From Marinoscillum sp049115815 (GTDB lineage Bacteria; Bacteroidota; Bacteroidia; Cytophagales; Cyclobacteriaceae), in NCBI GenBank assembly GCA_049115815.1, contig JAGDZO010000004.1, positions 310,001-374,000 of the forward strand: DNA of 64,000 bases, read 5' to 3'. This document shows, piece after piece, positions 1-8,841 of this stretch (its first letter is position 1; each line of letters opens with the position of its first letter). Both the position numbers and the translations under genes were made by a program. Below the pieces are notes generated by a model. That model was given only the letters and a program-made list of their open reading frames with translations. It had not been told where the DNA came from and searched no databases.

Positions 1-647
1 GTCTTTCATCTCTTAAGAAATATGTTCTATACGGTGAATTGGCGCATGATTTTTATCAATATCTCATAATCGATGAAAACCGTAAAGCTGCTAGAAATGA
101 AATTATCGGAAGGTATTTTCCTAACATTGCTTCTTCTTCTTCTATTCGATCGTATGATTACATCGAAAATATCAACTCTCAAATATTAAATGATGATCCG
201 GCCAATTACAGGAGAAGAATACAAGAACTATTGAATCGGTCAAAGGAGGAGGTTGAATCTGAAAGTTTTGTTAGAGCCGGAGCTTTCAAAAAACAGATTC
301 CAATTCTGTATAATAACACTTGTGCCATCACAGGGCTAAAAGTGGAAACATCTATTAATGCTTCCATGATAGATGCATGCCATATAGTGCCTTGGGCAGA
401 AAGTCATAATGATACAGTAACGAATGGGATATCGCTCTGTCCGAATATGCATCGAGCGTTCGATAGAGGACTTATTTCTATTGATGATAGTTATAAAATA
501 ATTTTGTCTGAGGCTTTCGTAGAGGCGGACTCTCCATTTAATATTTCCCAGTTTAGAAATCAGAAACTTATTCTGCCTGCTGAAGATAGATTTAGGCCTT
601 ATTTATCAAATCTAGAATGGCACAGACAAAGATGGGGATTTGTATAA
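1..647 (+). CDS. HNH endonuclease, 5'-truncated by the window edge
   Basis: The frame is open from base 3 to the stop at 645-647, so the gene begins before the window. A TTG at 39 lies inside this frame and is not a convincing start. The C-terminal half carries an HNH_2-type nuclease module: a Cys-x-x-Thr-Gly turn (CAITG), then ACHIVPW with the metal-site His, then NGISLCPNMHRAFDRG with the second His. Proteins with this C-terminal module are often annotated as putative restriction or HNH endonucleases. The N-terminal part, which would define target or partner, is out of view. It converges on lspA. The HNH module is clear; the biological role is not. Confidence 0.8.
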   Translation, partial: LSSLKKYVLYGELAHDFYQYLIIDENRKAARNEIIGRYFPNIASSSSIRSYDYIENINSQILNDDPANYRRRIQELLNRSKEEVESESFVRAGAFKKQIPILYNNTCAITGLKVETSINASMIDACHIVPWAESHNDTVTNGISLCPNMHRAFDRGLISIDDSYKIILSEAFVEADSPFNISQFRNQKLILPAEDRFRPYLSNLEWHRQRWGFV

Positions 648-675
648 TAGGCTTCACAGTACAAAAGAGTCAAAC

Positions 676-1314
676 CTATATCTTGTCCTCCACATCTTGA
701 GGTATTGCTTCCTCCTCCTTAAAATACCTTTTCTGAAAGATGAGTATGAAAGTGATGCCTAGGAAAATGCTCGAATCTGCTACATTAAATACTGGCCAAA
801 GGGCCATATAGTCTCCTCCCAGTATAGGCACCCAGTCGGCGATTCTTCCTTCCCAGATGTCTACATAAAACATATCGATCACCTGACCATAAAACCATGG
901 TGTAGGAGCATCGTACGGTGCATTGTCAAACCAAACTCCGTAGAACACACTGTCAACCAAATTGCCAATAGCCCCACCCAGGATCATAGCTATACAGATC
1001 ATCAGACCGGGAGAACTATTTTTTTTGTAGAGCATATATAGGTAATAGCCAATGCCAATCATCGCGACTATTCGGAATAAGGTCAGAACCAGCTTGCCAT
1101 TGTCAATAAAGCCTAGCTGCATCCCGAAGGCCATCCCTGGGTTGGTGAGATAGTGCAGCTTGAACCAATCCCCAAAGATCTGAATCTGACCTTTGATACC
1201 AAGCTCCATATTGAAGTGCACCAAGAGTTTTACCACCTGATCCAGCGCAATCACGCCTATGCTGATCAGATAGAAAAAGATCAATGGCTGCTTTTTATTT
1301 TCTAATGTCGTCAT
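676..1314 (-). CDS. lspA: Lipoprotein signal peptidase II
   Basis: Membrane aspartyl protease that removes the signal peptide from prolipoproteins after diacylglyceryl modification. At 212 residues it is longer than the roughly 165 of E. coli LspA. Four hydrophobic segments are visible. The conserved GNLVDS turn is at residues 117-122, and the two catalytic aspartates are probably D147 (in VIDM) and D180 (in FNVAD). The extra length lies on either side of D147, as is usual in Bacteroidota. The ATG at 1312-1314 is the natural start. It follows ileS on the same strand after a 97-base spacer that holds a heptamer repeat array, so its expression may depend on read-through across that array. Confidence 0.95.
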   Translation of the reverse strand: MTTLENKKQPLIFFYLISIGVIALDQVVKLLVHFNMELGIKGQIQIFGDWFKLHYLTNPGMAFGMQLGFIDNGKLVLTLFRIVAMIGIGYYLYMLYKKNSSPGLMICIAMILGGAIGNLVDSVFYGVWFDNAPYDAPTPWFYGQVIDMFYVDIWEGRIADWVPILGGDYMALWPVFNVADSSIFLGITFILIFQKRYFKEEEAIPQDVEDKI

Positions 1315-1364
1315 TCAAAATAAATTATGCTTTTCTCAAACCTTCGATATCAAGATAAGTTCAC

Positions 1365-1411
1365 CCCAATACCCAATACCCAATACCCAATACCCAATAC
1401 CCAATACCCAA
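1365..1411. repeat. Heptamer tandem array, CCCAATA x7 (TATTGGG on the coding strand)
   Basis: Seven head-to-tail units start at 1365, 1372, 1379, 1386, 1393, 1400 and 1407. The first six are identical and the last ends CCCAATT, running into the ileS stop codon (TAA, 1412-1414 read on minus). In the ileS-lspA transcript this gives seven GGG runs, each separated by the four bases UAUU. That matches the pattern needed for an RNA or DNA G-quadruplex. The array ends about 50 bases before the lspA start. Such perfect short repeats can change copy number by slippage. Any effect on lspA is inference. Confidence 0.95.
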
Positions 1412-4400
1412 TTACGCTACCTCAATCCCAACAGTAATCTCAATCCCGTCTATATCCAGAGTGGTGCCTTCCAATGATTCTACCGCTTTCAGCGAAACAG
1501 CTTGAGTTTCTTTCATGATATAGTCTTGATGCACAGCAATAGATGACTTCAACAGCTCATCAGAAGAACTGAACGTCACGTTGATTTTGTCCTGTACTTC
1601 TAGCCCTTGGTCTTTTCTCAGGTTTTGTAACCTATTGACCACATCCCTGCTGATACCTTCCTGCTTCAGCTCATCACTGATAGAAATATCCAATGCCACT
1701 GTCAATCCATCCTCACTAGCCACTAGCCATCCCGGGATATCTTCAGATGAGATTTCCACGTCCTCAAGGGTCAAAGAAATCTGCTCACCGTCTAAGTCTA
1801 CAGGGTACGTTCCGGATTGCTCCAATGTCTTGATGGCATCCTGATCCATACTGTTGATTAACCCTGAAAGTTGCTTCATCTTGGGTCCATAAGTCTGACC
1901 CAGTTTTCTGAAGTTTGGTTTGATCTTTTTCACCAGTATTCCAGAGGCATCATCAATGTATTCTACTTCCTTCACATTGGTTTCTGAGATGATCAATTCA
2001 GCCACTTGCTCTATGCGCTGCTTGTCGGCATCATTCAATACCGGTATCAGTACTTTTTGAAGCGGCTGTCGCACCTTGATTTTTTCTTTCTTCCTCAGAC
2101 TGTGCACCAGCGAAGAAGCGCTTTGTGCCAAATGCATCCTTTTTTCCAATTCCAGATCTATCAGATTGGTATTGGCTCCAGGGAAGTCTGCCAAATGCAC
2201 AGAGGTGCTTTGGTCAAGTGCCGAGACACTATTTAGGTCTTTGTACAGATGCTCCGCATAGAATGGTGCGATCGGCGCAGCAAGTTTGGCTACCGTTTTT
2301 AAGGCTGTATATAGTGTTTGGTAAGCTGCTTCTTTGTCTTCATTATAAGCTCCTACCCAGAATCTCTTCCTGTTGAGCCTTACATACCAGTTGCTCAAAT
2401 CATCACCAACAAACTCCTGAATCGCCCTGGCAGCTTTGGTCGGCTCATAGTCATTGTAAGCCGCATCTACTTCTTTGATTAGGCTATTGAGTTTGGAGAT
2501 CACCCAGCGGTCACTTTCCGTTCTCTGAGCCATTGGTAGCTCAACTTTGGAGTAGTCAAAGCCATCCAAATTCGCGTAAAGCGCAAAGAATGAATAGGTA
2601 TTGGCCAATGTGCCAAAGAATTTTCTTTGAACCTCTGCTACTCCTTCCAGATCAAATTTCAAGTTGTCCCAAGGATTGGCATTGGAGATCATATACCATC
2701 GGGTAGCGTCCGGACCATATTTGTCCATCGTCTCAAAAGGATTCACAGCATTGCCCAATCGCTTGGACATTTTATTGCCGTTTTTGTCCAGCACCAGTCC
2801 ATTGGCAATCACATTTTTGAAAGCCACTTTATCAAAAAGCATGGTGGAAATAGCGTGGAGGGTAAAGAACCACCCACGTGTTTGATCAACTCCCTCAGCA
2901 ATGAAGTCCGCGGGATAATTGTTGTCAAAAATCTCCTGATTTTCAAATGGGTAATGCCACTGCGCATATGGCATGGCACCAGAGTCGAACCAGACATCTA
3001 TCAGGTCAGGCTCGCGATACATTGGTTCGCCCGAAGGGCTTACCAAAACCACATCATCCACGTAAGGGCGATGCAAGTCAAAATCATCACCGATTTCTTC
3101 TGACATGAATCCAGCGGCTTTAGATTTCCTAGCCTCAGCTTGTAGCTCGGCTATACTGCCGATGCAAATCATCTCACTTCTGTCCTTGGTTACCCAAATA
3201 GGTAGAGGTGTTCCCCAGAACCGTGATCTACTCAAGTTCCAATCCACCAAGTTTTCAAGCCAATTACCGAATCGTCCGGAACCAGTCGATGCTGGCTTCC
3301 AGTTGATCGTTTTGTTGAGCTCTACCAACTTGTCTTTCATGGCGGTGGTTTTGATAAACCACGAGTCAAGCGGATAATAGAGAATTGGCTTGTCAGTTCT
3401 CCAGCAGTGCGGGTAACTGTGCTCGTATTTTTCTACTTTGAAAGCCTTGTTGTCTTCCTTTAGCTTAATGGCAATGAGCACATCTGTAGGCTTGAAGTCT
3501 GCAGCCTGTCGTGTGGCATCATCACAATATTCTTCTTTCACGAAGTAGCCAGCGAAATCCGTTACTTCATTTACAAATTTTCCTTGCTTGTTGACCAAAG
3601 GCACTGCAAAACCCTGCTCGTCTTTTACCACTACTGGTGGAATACCAGCCATATCGGCAACTCGCTTATCATCAGCACCAAATGTAGGCGCGATGTGCAC
3701 GATACCAGTACCATCTTCGGTACTCACAAAGTCCCCAGGGATTACTTTGAAAGCTGGCTTATCTGGCGTGACATATGGCATCAGTTGCTCATACGTAACC
3801 CCAACAATATCTGCACCTTTAAATTCTTTGATTACTTCAAAAGGGATCAATTTGTCGCCCTCTTGGTAATCCTCTAGTTTGAGGTCTTTAGCTTTTTCGG
3901 AGAAATGTTTCCCCAACAAATCTTTCGCGACAATTACGCTTATAGGTGCAAAGGTGTAAGCATTGAAAGTTTTCACTTTCACGTAAGTAATTTTCTCACC
4001 CACGGCCAGAGCACTATTGGAAGGAAGTGTCCAAGGAGTGGTAGTCCATGCCAAAATCCTTGTATCCTCAGCTTCTGAATCGAAAAGAAAATCAGAGGCA
4101 TCATTTCGCTCCACCTTGAACTGTGCCACCACTGTGGTGTCTTTTACATCCTGATAGGTGCCCGGTTGGTTGAGCTCGTGAGAACTAAGTCCTGTACCAG
4201 CAGCAGGAGAATAAGGCTGAATCGTGTAGCCCTTGTAAAGAAGTCCTTTGTCGTAAAATTTCTTGAGGAGATGCCAAAGCGTCTCCATATACTTCTGATC
4301 AAAAGTGATATATGGGTCATCTAGATCCACCCAATAGCCCATGCGTCGAGTGACTTCATCCCATTCTCCTTTGAATTTCATGACAGCCTCCTTGCACTTG

Positions 4401-4756
4401 GCATTGTATTCTGCCACCGAAATCTTAGTGCCTATATCATCTTTTTTGATGCCTAGTTCTTTTTCTACCTGAAGCTCTACAGGCAAACCGTGCGTATCCC
4501 AGCCACCTTTTCTTTTTACCTGAAAGCCTTTTTGTGTTTTAAATCGGCAGAATATATCCTTTACCGTACGGGCCATCACATGGTGAATCCCAGGAGTACC
4601 ATTGGCTGATGGAGGGCCTTCAAAAAATGTGAATGTAGGTGCACCTTGACGCTCGTTGATCGACTTGTCAAAAATGTTTTCATCCTCCCAATACTGGAGA
4701 ACTTTATCAGCGATCTCTGGATAATTGACTTGTTTGTATTCTTGATATTTAGCCAC
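1412..4756 (-). CDS. ileS: Isoleucyl-tRNA synthetase, IleRS2 (eukaryote-like) type
   Basis: Charges tRNA-Ile with isoleucine. The 1114-residue length and the GPPSANGTPGIHH segment place it in the IleRS2 group. The class I HIGH signature reads GIHH at residues 56-59, i.e. GXHH rather than HXGH. The second signature is KMSKR at residues 662-666. The editing domain lies between them and an anticodon-binding domain follows. The start is GTG at 4756, preceded at four bases by AGGAG (complement at 4761-4765), an unusually clear Shine-Dalgarno for this phylum. The RND transporter ends 23 bases upstream, so the two are probably co-transcribed with lspA downstream. Confidence 0.97.
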   Translation of the reverse strand: MAKYQEYKQVNYPEIADKVLQYWEDENIFDKSINERQGAPTFTFFEGPPSANGTPGIHHVMARTVKDIFCRFKTQKGFQVKRKGGWDTHGLPVELQVEKELGIKKDDIGTKISVAEYNAKCKEAVMKFKGEWDEVTRRMGYWVDLDDPYITFDQKYMETLWHLLKKFYDKGLLYKGYTIQPYSPAAGTGLSSHELNQPGTYQDVKDTTVVAQFKVERNDASDFLFDSEAEDTRILAWTTTPWTLPSNSALAVGEKITYVKVKTFNAYTFAPISVIVAKDLLGKHFSEKAKDLKLEDYQEGDKLIPFEVIKEFKGADIVGVTYEQLMPYVTPDKPAFKVIPGDFVSTEDGTGIVHIAPTFGADDKRVADMAGIPPVVVKDEQGFAVPLVNKQGKFVNEVTDFAGYFVKEEYCDDATRQAADFKPTDVLIAIKLKEDNKAFKVEKYEHSYPHCWRTDKPILYYPLDSWFIKTTAMKDKLVELNKTINWKPASTGSGRFGNWLENLVDWNLSRSRFWGTPLPIWVTKDRSEMICIGSIAELQAEARKSKAAGFMSEEIGDDFDLHRPYVDDVVLVSPSGEPMYREPDLIDVWFDSGAMPYAQWHYPFENQEIFDNNYPADFIAEGVDQTRGWFFTLHAISTMLFDKVAFKNVIANGLVLDKNGNKMSKRLGNAVNPFETMDKYGPDATRWYMISNANPWDNLKFDLEGVAEVQRKFFGTLANTYSFFALYANLDGFDYSKVELPMAQRTESDRWVISKLNSLIKEVDAAYNDYEPTKAARAIQEFVGDDLSNWYVRLNRKRFWVGAYNEDKEAAYQTLYTALKTVAKLAAPIAPFYAEHLYKDLNSVSALDQSTSVHLADFPGANTNLIDLELEKRMHLAQSASSLVHSLRKKEKIKVRQPLQKVLIPVLNDADKQRIEQVAELIISETNVKEVEYIDDASGILVKKIKPNFRKLGQTYGPKMKQLSGLINSMDQDAIKTLEQSGTYPVDLDGEQISLTLEDVEISSEDIPGWLVASEDGLTVALDISISDELKQEGISRDVVNRLQNLRKDQGLEVQDKINVTFSSSDELLKSSIAVHQDYIMKETQAVSLKAVESLEGTTLDIDGIEITVGIEVA

Positions 4757-4779
4757 CTTACTCCTTTATATAATTTTGA

Positions 4780-7155
4780 TTATTTCTCTTCTGTAGATCC
4801 TTCATCGTCATAGTCTGCTTTCGCAAAATCCTCGATGTAAGGATGGTCTTTTTTGTTTCTCTTACCATCATCAAACTGTAGCAATAGCGCCGGTAGTACT
4901 ATCAGGTTGGTAGTCATAGCAAACAGCAATGTGATGGAAGTTAGTTTCCCCAATGCGACTGTACCTCCAAATTCCGACAAGGTGAAAATCACAAATCCGA
5001 AAAATAGAATGATGGAAGTATAAATCATACTTGCGCCTGTCTCTCTCAAACTTCTACTTACAGCTATCGGTACGTTGAAGTTGCTAGCAATGAGTTCTTG
5101 TCGGTATTTTGCTAAAAAGTGAATGGAGTCATCTACTGAGATTCCAAACGCAATACTGAAAATCAGGGCAGTACTTGGTTTCAATGGAATGCCGAAGTAT
5201 CCCATTATGGCTCCTGTGAAGAGGAGAGGGATCATGTTCGGAATCATCGAAATCAGAATCATTTTGAAGTTTTTGAACAGAATCGCCATGATAATCGCAA
5301 TGATGAAAAATGCGAAAATCATTGAAGTTATCAGATTGTCGATCAGGAACTTGTTTCCTTTGATAAACAGAGGTACTGTGCCCGTAATTCGCACATTCAT
5401 ATCAGTATCACCAAAGACTTCTTCTATTTTCGGTTCGATTACCTGAGAAACCAAAGAGTCCATTTTGTTGGAGCCCACATCAGGCATTTTGAGTGAGATC
5501 CTTATGAGCTGACCTGTGCTGTCCACAAATGATTTGGCTATTCCTGCTTCGTCACTTTCTTCCTTGAGATATCTCAGTATAAATGCGCTCTCCCTGTTGT
5601 TAGGAATGGAGTAGAAATTAGGATCTTGATTGTAAAAAGCTTGCCTAGAAGCCTTGATAAAACTCACAACCGACACGGGCTGTCCAATTCCTTCCAAGGA
5701 ATCTAAAAACACTTCCAGTTCATCAATTTTCCTAAGGTTGGATAGCTTCTGAACGCCTTTCTTTTTGCCCGTATCTACTATCACTTCAAGCGGCATAACT
5801 CCACTGAAATTCTCTTCAAAAAACTGAAGCTGTTTGGCTAGCGGACTATCTTCCGGAAGATCATCCACCATATAAGAGATGGATTTCAACTGAAGCACAC
5901 CATATACGCACACAACCATCAATGCACCTGTGGTGATGAAGATCAATGACCTGCGTCTGTGGACTATCACATCCAACCACGCCAAAACTCCATTGAGCAT
6001 CTTGAAATCTAAGTGCTTAAGATGACGACTCGTAGGTGGTTTGAAAAAAGAGAATACAGAAGGAATTAGCACTGTGCTCACTATGAATGTGCACATGATA
6101 TTGATACCTGCCACGATACCAAATTCCATCAGAATTGGAATGCCCGTTGTGATCAAAACCAAGAACCCAACCGCAGTGGTGAAATTGGTGATGAAGGTGA
6201 CTATTCCAATATTCTTGATGATTTTGGCCAATGCCTTATTCTGATCGCCATGAAGAGAAAACTCATGATGATACTTGTTGAGCATGTATACACTATTGGG
6301 TATCCCAATCACTACGATAATTGAAGGTATGAGCCCTGTGAGTAGCGTGATTTCAAATCCAAATAAGGAGACCGTTCCAATCACCCAAACCACTATCACT
6401 CCTATGATGATGAGTGGAAATATCACCGCCTTTATAGATCGGAAAAATCCAAAAAGAATCAGTCCCGTGACGATGACTGAGTAGATCAGGAACTTGTTGA
6501 GCTCTTCCTTAATCTTGAGCGTGTTGACCGAGCGCACATAAGGCAATCCAGCGTAGTTAACCTTGATGCCTGTCACCTCCTCAAACTGATCACCGGCTCT
6601 CACAATATCGGCCACCATAGTATGCCGATATTCAGAATTGAGGGCTTCTTTTTCTACAGTGACCAGCAGAAGAGTCGCGCCATTTTGAAGATTGATCAGC
6701 TGACCTGAGTAGAATTTCAGATCAAGGGCAAAGGAGATCATGCTATCTAACTCGCTCTGATCATCAGGTATTTCAGGAAAAACAGGTACCAATTCGAATC
6801 GCTTCTCTTCGGTATTCTTTTGCAACATTTTCAGGTTGGGCAACCCTAAAACGTCCTTTACTCCGGTAACCTTTCCTAGCTCGGCTGTCAGGTATTTGAG
6901 CTTACGAAAATTATCCGATTTGTACAGCGCACTGTCTTTGAATCCCAATGCCAGTATGTTGCCATCTTCTCCAAAAGTCTCTTTGAATTCACGGAAGTAA
7001 ACTTGGTCTGGATCCTTCTCTGGAACGATATTGGCCATGTTGTATGACCACTGAATATACTGCGCCTGATACCCCATATAGATGGTGATCACCCCGATGA
7101 TTGTCATCAAAAGGATGCGATTTTTCAGTATGATATCGGCTATTTTGGTCCACAT
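4780..7155 (-). CDS. RND/MMPL-superfamily transporter
   Basis: A 791-residue inner-membrane protein of the RND superfamily with the usual duplicated plan: one membrane helix, a large periplasmic loop, five helices, then the same again (about 12 helices). It resembles single-polypeptide MMPL or sterol-sensing-domain-like exporters rather than AcrB. In the second half the conserved GISVDDSIHFLAKYRQE motif carries the expected aspartates. The matching first-half motif reads GIPNSVYMLNKYHHE with no aspartate. Substrate unknown; lipids or hydrophobic compounds are the usual cargo of such families. ATG at 7153-7155, with a TAnnTTTG box 15-22 bases upstream. It sits between dgt and ileS. Confidence 0.85.
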   Translation of the reverse strand: MWTKIADIILKNRILLMTIIGVITIYMGYQAQYIQWSYNMANIVPEKDPDQVYFREFKETFGEDGNILALGFKDSALYKSDNFRKLKYLTAELGKVTGVKDVLGLPNLKMLQKNTEEKRFELVPVFPEIPDDQSELDSMISFALDLKFYSGQLINLQNGATLLLVTVEKEALNSEYRHTMVADIVRAGDQFEEVTGIKVNYAGLPYVRSVNTLKIKEELNKFLIYSVIVTGLILFGFFRSIKAVIFPLIIIGVIVVWVIGTVSLFGFEITLLTGLIPSIIVVIGIPNSVYMLNKYHHEFSLHGDQNKALAKIIKNIGIVTFITNFTTAVGFLVLITTGIPILMEFGIVAGINIMCTFIVSTVLIPSVFSFFKPPTSRHLKHLDFKMLNGVLAWLDVIVHRRRSLIFITTGALMVVCVYGVLQLKSISYMVDDLPEDSPLAKQLQFFEENFSGVMPLEVIVDTGKKKGVQKLSNLRKIDELEVFLDSLEGIGQPVSVVSFIKASRQAFYNQDPNFYSIPNNRESAFILRYLKEESDEAGIAKSFVDSTGQLIRISLKMPDVGSNKMDSLVSQVIEPKIEEVFGDTDMNVRITGTVPLFIKGNKFLIDNLITSMIFAFFIIAIIMAILFKNFKMILISMIPNMIPLLFTGAIMGYFGIPLKPSTALIFSIAFGISVDDSIHFLAKYRQELIASNFNVPIAVSRSLRETGASMIYTSIILFFGFVIFTLSEFGGTVALGKLTSITLLFAMTTNLIVLPALLLQFDDGKRNKKDHPYIEDFAKADYDDEGSTEEK

Positions 7156-7169
7156 GGAAAATGAAGGGG

Positions 7170-7177
7170 CAAATGTA
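7170..7177 (-). promoter_or_regulatory. Candidate -7 box (TACATTTG) for the RND transporter
   Basis: Read on minus the bases are TACATTTG, an exact match to the Bacteroidota TAnnTTTG element, 15 bases before the ATG. I see no good -33 TTTG at 19-21 bases. If used, the leader would be under ten bases and the RND-ileS-lspA genes would start here rather than from dgt. Confidence 0.4.
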
Positions 7178-7228
7178 ATGATTAATTCAGTTCTGAGAAC
7201 CCATTTAACTCATTGATAAATAGGCTAA

Positions 7229-8581
7229 TTACACCTTAGAAACCGGAAGAGAAAAACCGTAAATAATCTTGTATAATTTGATCGCGTGAGAATCTGTCAG
7301 ACCAGAGATAAAGTCAGTAATACTCAATAACAATTCGTAGACAGAGATCTCTTCATTTTTGAGTTTTGCATTGGTGTTTTCAGGTAGCAATCGCAGAACT
7401 GATTTCATCTTTGGAGTGAAATCTTTGGTTTCAAACCGAAAAGTATACGCTGCAATACAAAATGCCTCCATCAACCTCCCGATTACCTCGTATCCGCCAA
7501 CTTCGCGCTCAAGCACTTGCTTGGAGCGATATATCTTTTTTATAGAAAGTTCTGAAATGGCTTGCAATGCCTTAGCTGATGGTATCAGATCCGTCAGTGC
7601 TGAATCAAATTCGCCCTTTAGTATGGCTTCTTCATGCTCGATAAAGCAATCCACAGTTTGTTGATACAACTGCCCAATGGCCATGGCGCGGAGATAGCCA
7701 ATTTTCTCATCCTGGCTTTTGGCTTTTTCCAATTTCTCTTCCTGATAAATGTCTCCTATAATATCAGCCAAAAGGTTCTTAGTGACTTCAAAGTCTACCA
7801 GCCCCAGCCTGGTTCCATCTTCCAGATCGATGATACCATAACAAATGTCATCAGCAGCCTCCACCAAAAAGGCCAAAGGATGCCTACACCAAGCCTCTTG
7901 TCCCAAAGGCTTGAGCCCCATTCGAATTGCCAGGTCTTTGAATTGCTCAAGTTCGCTTCTGTAAACTCCATATTTCTTCTGGCTCTTTCGTTTCTTATCA
8001 ATAGGAGCATGCGAGGATTTCGGATATTTTGTAAAGGCACCCAGAGAGGCATAAGTTAGCTTGAGACCACTGTTATCTAAGTCGTTTAAAATTCTAAACC
8101 CCTGTGCATTTCCTTCAAAACTGATGAGGTCAGACCATTCTTCCGTTGAAACAAGGGATGCGAATTTCTTGCCTTTCTCATGATCTGTAAAAAATGAAGA
8201 AATGGCCGTTTCTCCTGCGTGTCCAAAAGGCGGATTGCCTAAATCGTGAGCAAGGCTAGCTGCTGCTACAATTCCACCAAAATCATGAAAAGTATAACCC
8301 TTGTCCGCTAATTCGGGGTATTTCAGAAGCAGCTGTTCACCTACTGCTTTTCCTAGCGACCTACCCACACTAGATACTTCCAAACTATGAGTCAAACGCG
8401 TATGCACAAAATCATCTTCCGGCAAAGGAAAAACCTGTGTTTTGTCCTGAAGCCTTCGGAAAGGGTGCGAGAAAATGAGTCTGTCATAGTCCTGCTCAAA
8501 CCTACTTCGACTGTTGTCTACTACCTGAAATTCGGTTTTGTCGCCACTGCGAAAAGGAGAAAGAAGTTGGAGCCAATTCAT
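7229..8581 (-). CDS. dgt: Deoxyguanosinetriphosphate triphosphohydrolase
   Basis: Hydrolyses dGTP (and often other dNTPs) to the nucleoside and triphosphate, so it controls the dNTP pool. At 450 residues it is a typical dGTPase. The N-terminal SRSRFEQDYDRLIFSHPFRRL block is diagnostic. The HD-domain metal ligands are visible: H65 in TRLTHSLEVS and H112-D113 in AHDLGNPPFGH. The C-terminal helical part is complete. ATG at 8579-8581. It is transcribed away from the haloperoxidase-fusion gene, and 73 bases separate it from the RND transporter downstream. Confidence 0.95.
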   Translation of the reverse strand: MNWLQLLSPFRSGDKTEFQVVDNSRSRFEQDYDRLIFSHPFRRLQDKTQVFPLPEDDFVHTRLTHSLEVSSVGRSLGKAVGEQLLLKYPELADKGYTFHDFGGIVAAASLAHDLGNPPFGHAGETAISSFFTDHEKGKKFASLVSTEEWSDLISFEGNAQGFRILNDLDNSGLKLTYASLGAFTKYPKSSHAPIDKKRKSQKKYGVYRSELEQFKDLAIRMGLKPLGQEAWCRHPLAFLVEAADDICYGIIDLEDGTRLGLVDFEVTKNLLADIIGDIYQEEKLEKAKSQDEKIGYLRAMAIGQLYQQTVDCFIEHEEAILKGEFDSALTDLIPSAKALQAISELSIKKIYRSKQVLEREVGGYEVIGRLMEAFCIAAYTFRFETKDFTPKMKSVLRLLPENTNAKLKNEEISVYELLLSITDFISGLTDSHAIKLYKIIYGFSLPVSKV

Positions 8582-8841
8582 TAATACTTAATAATTTCCT
8601 GTAAAACTATCCAAATTAGACCTTGAAATACCTACACATAGTCCGAATGAATCATTCTTTAAGATTTTGGCTAATTGTCAGGACGTATTTGCTCAAGAAT
8701 GTTACCAGTTTTTCATATCACAATTTTTCAATTGACCACATTTTCTTGTATTGTAAATCATTTCGACCATAGGAATCTTGCTGCTTTCTAGCCTCATAAT
8801 TTAGCATTCACCTCATCATTTTGAATTAATTTGCTACCTCA

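Noticed and set aside
39..647. HNH gene as a complete 202-residue protein starting at TTG 39
   Set aside because: The frame is open back to the window start and the TTG has no supporting signal, so truncation by the window is the simpler reading.
1365..1411. Heptamer array as a CRISPR remnant
   Set aside because: Units are seven bases with no spacers, and no cas-like genes are near.
2627..3103. Plus-strand open frame (158 codons) opposite ileS
   Set aside because: It is antisense to a strongly conserved coding region, with no recognisable product and no promoter box.
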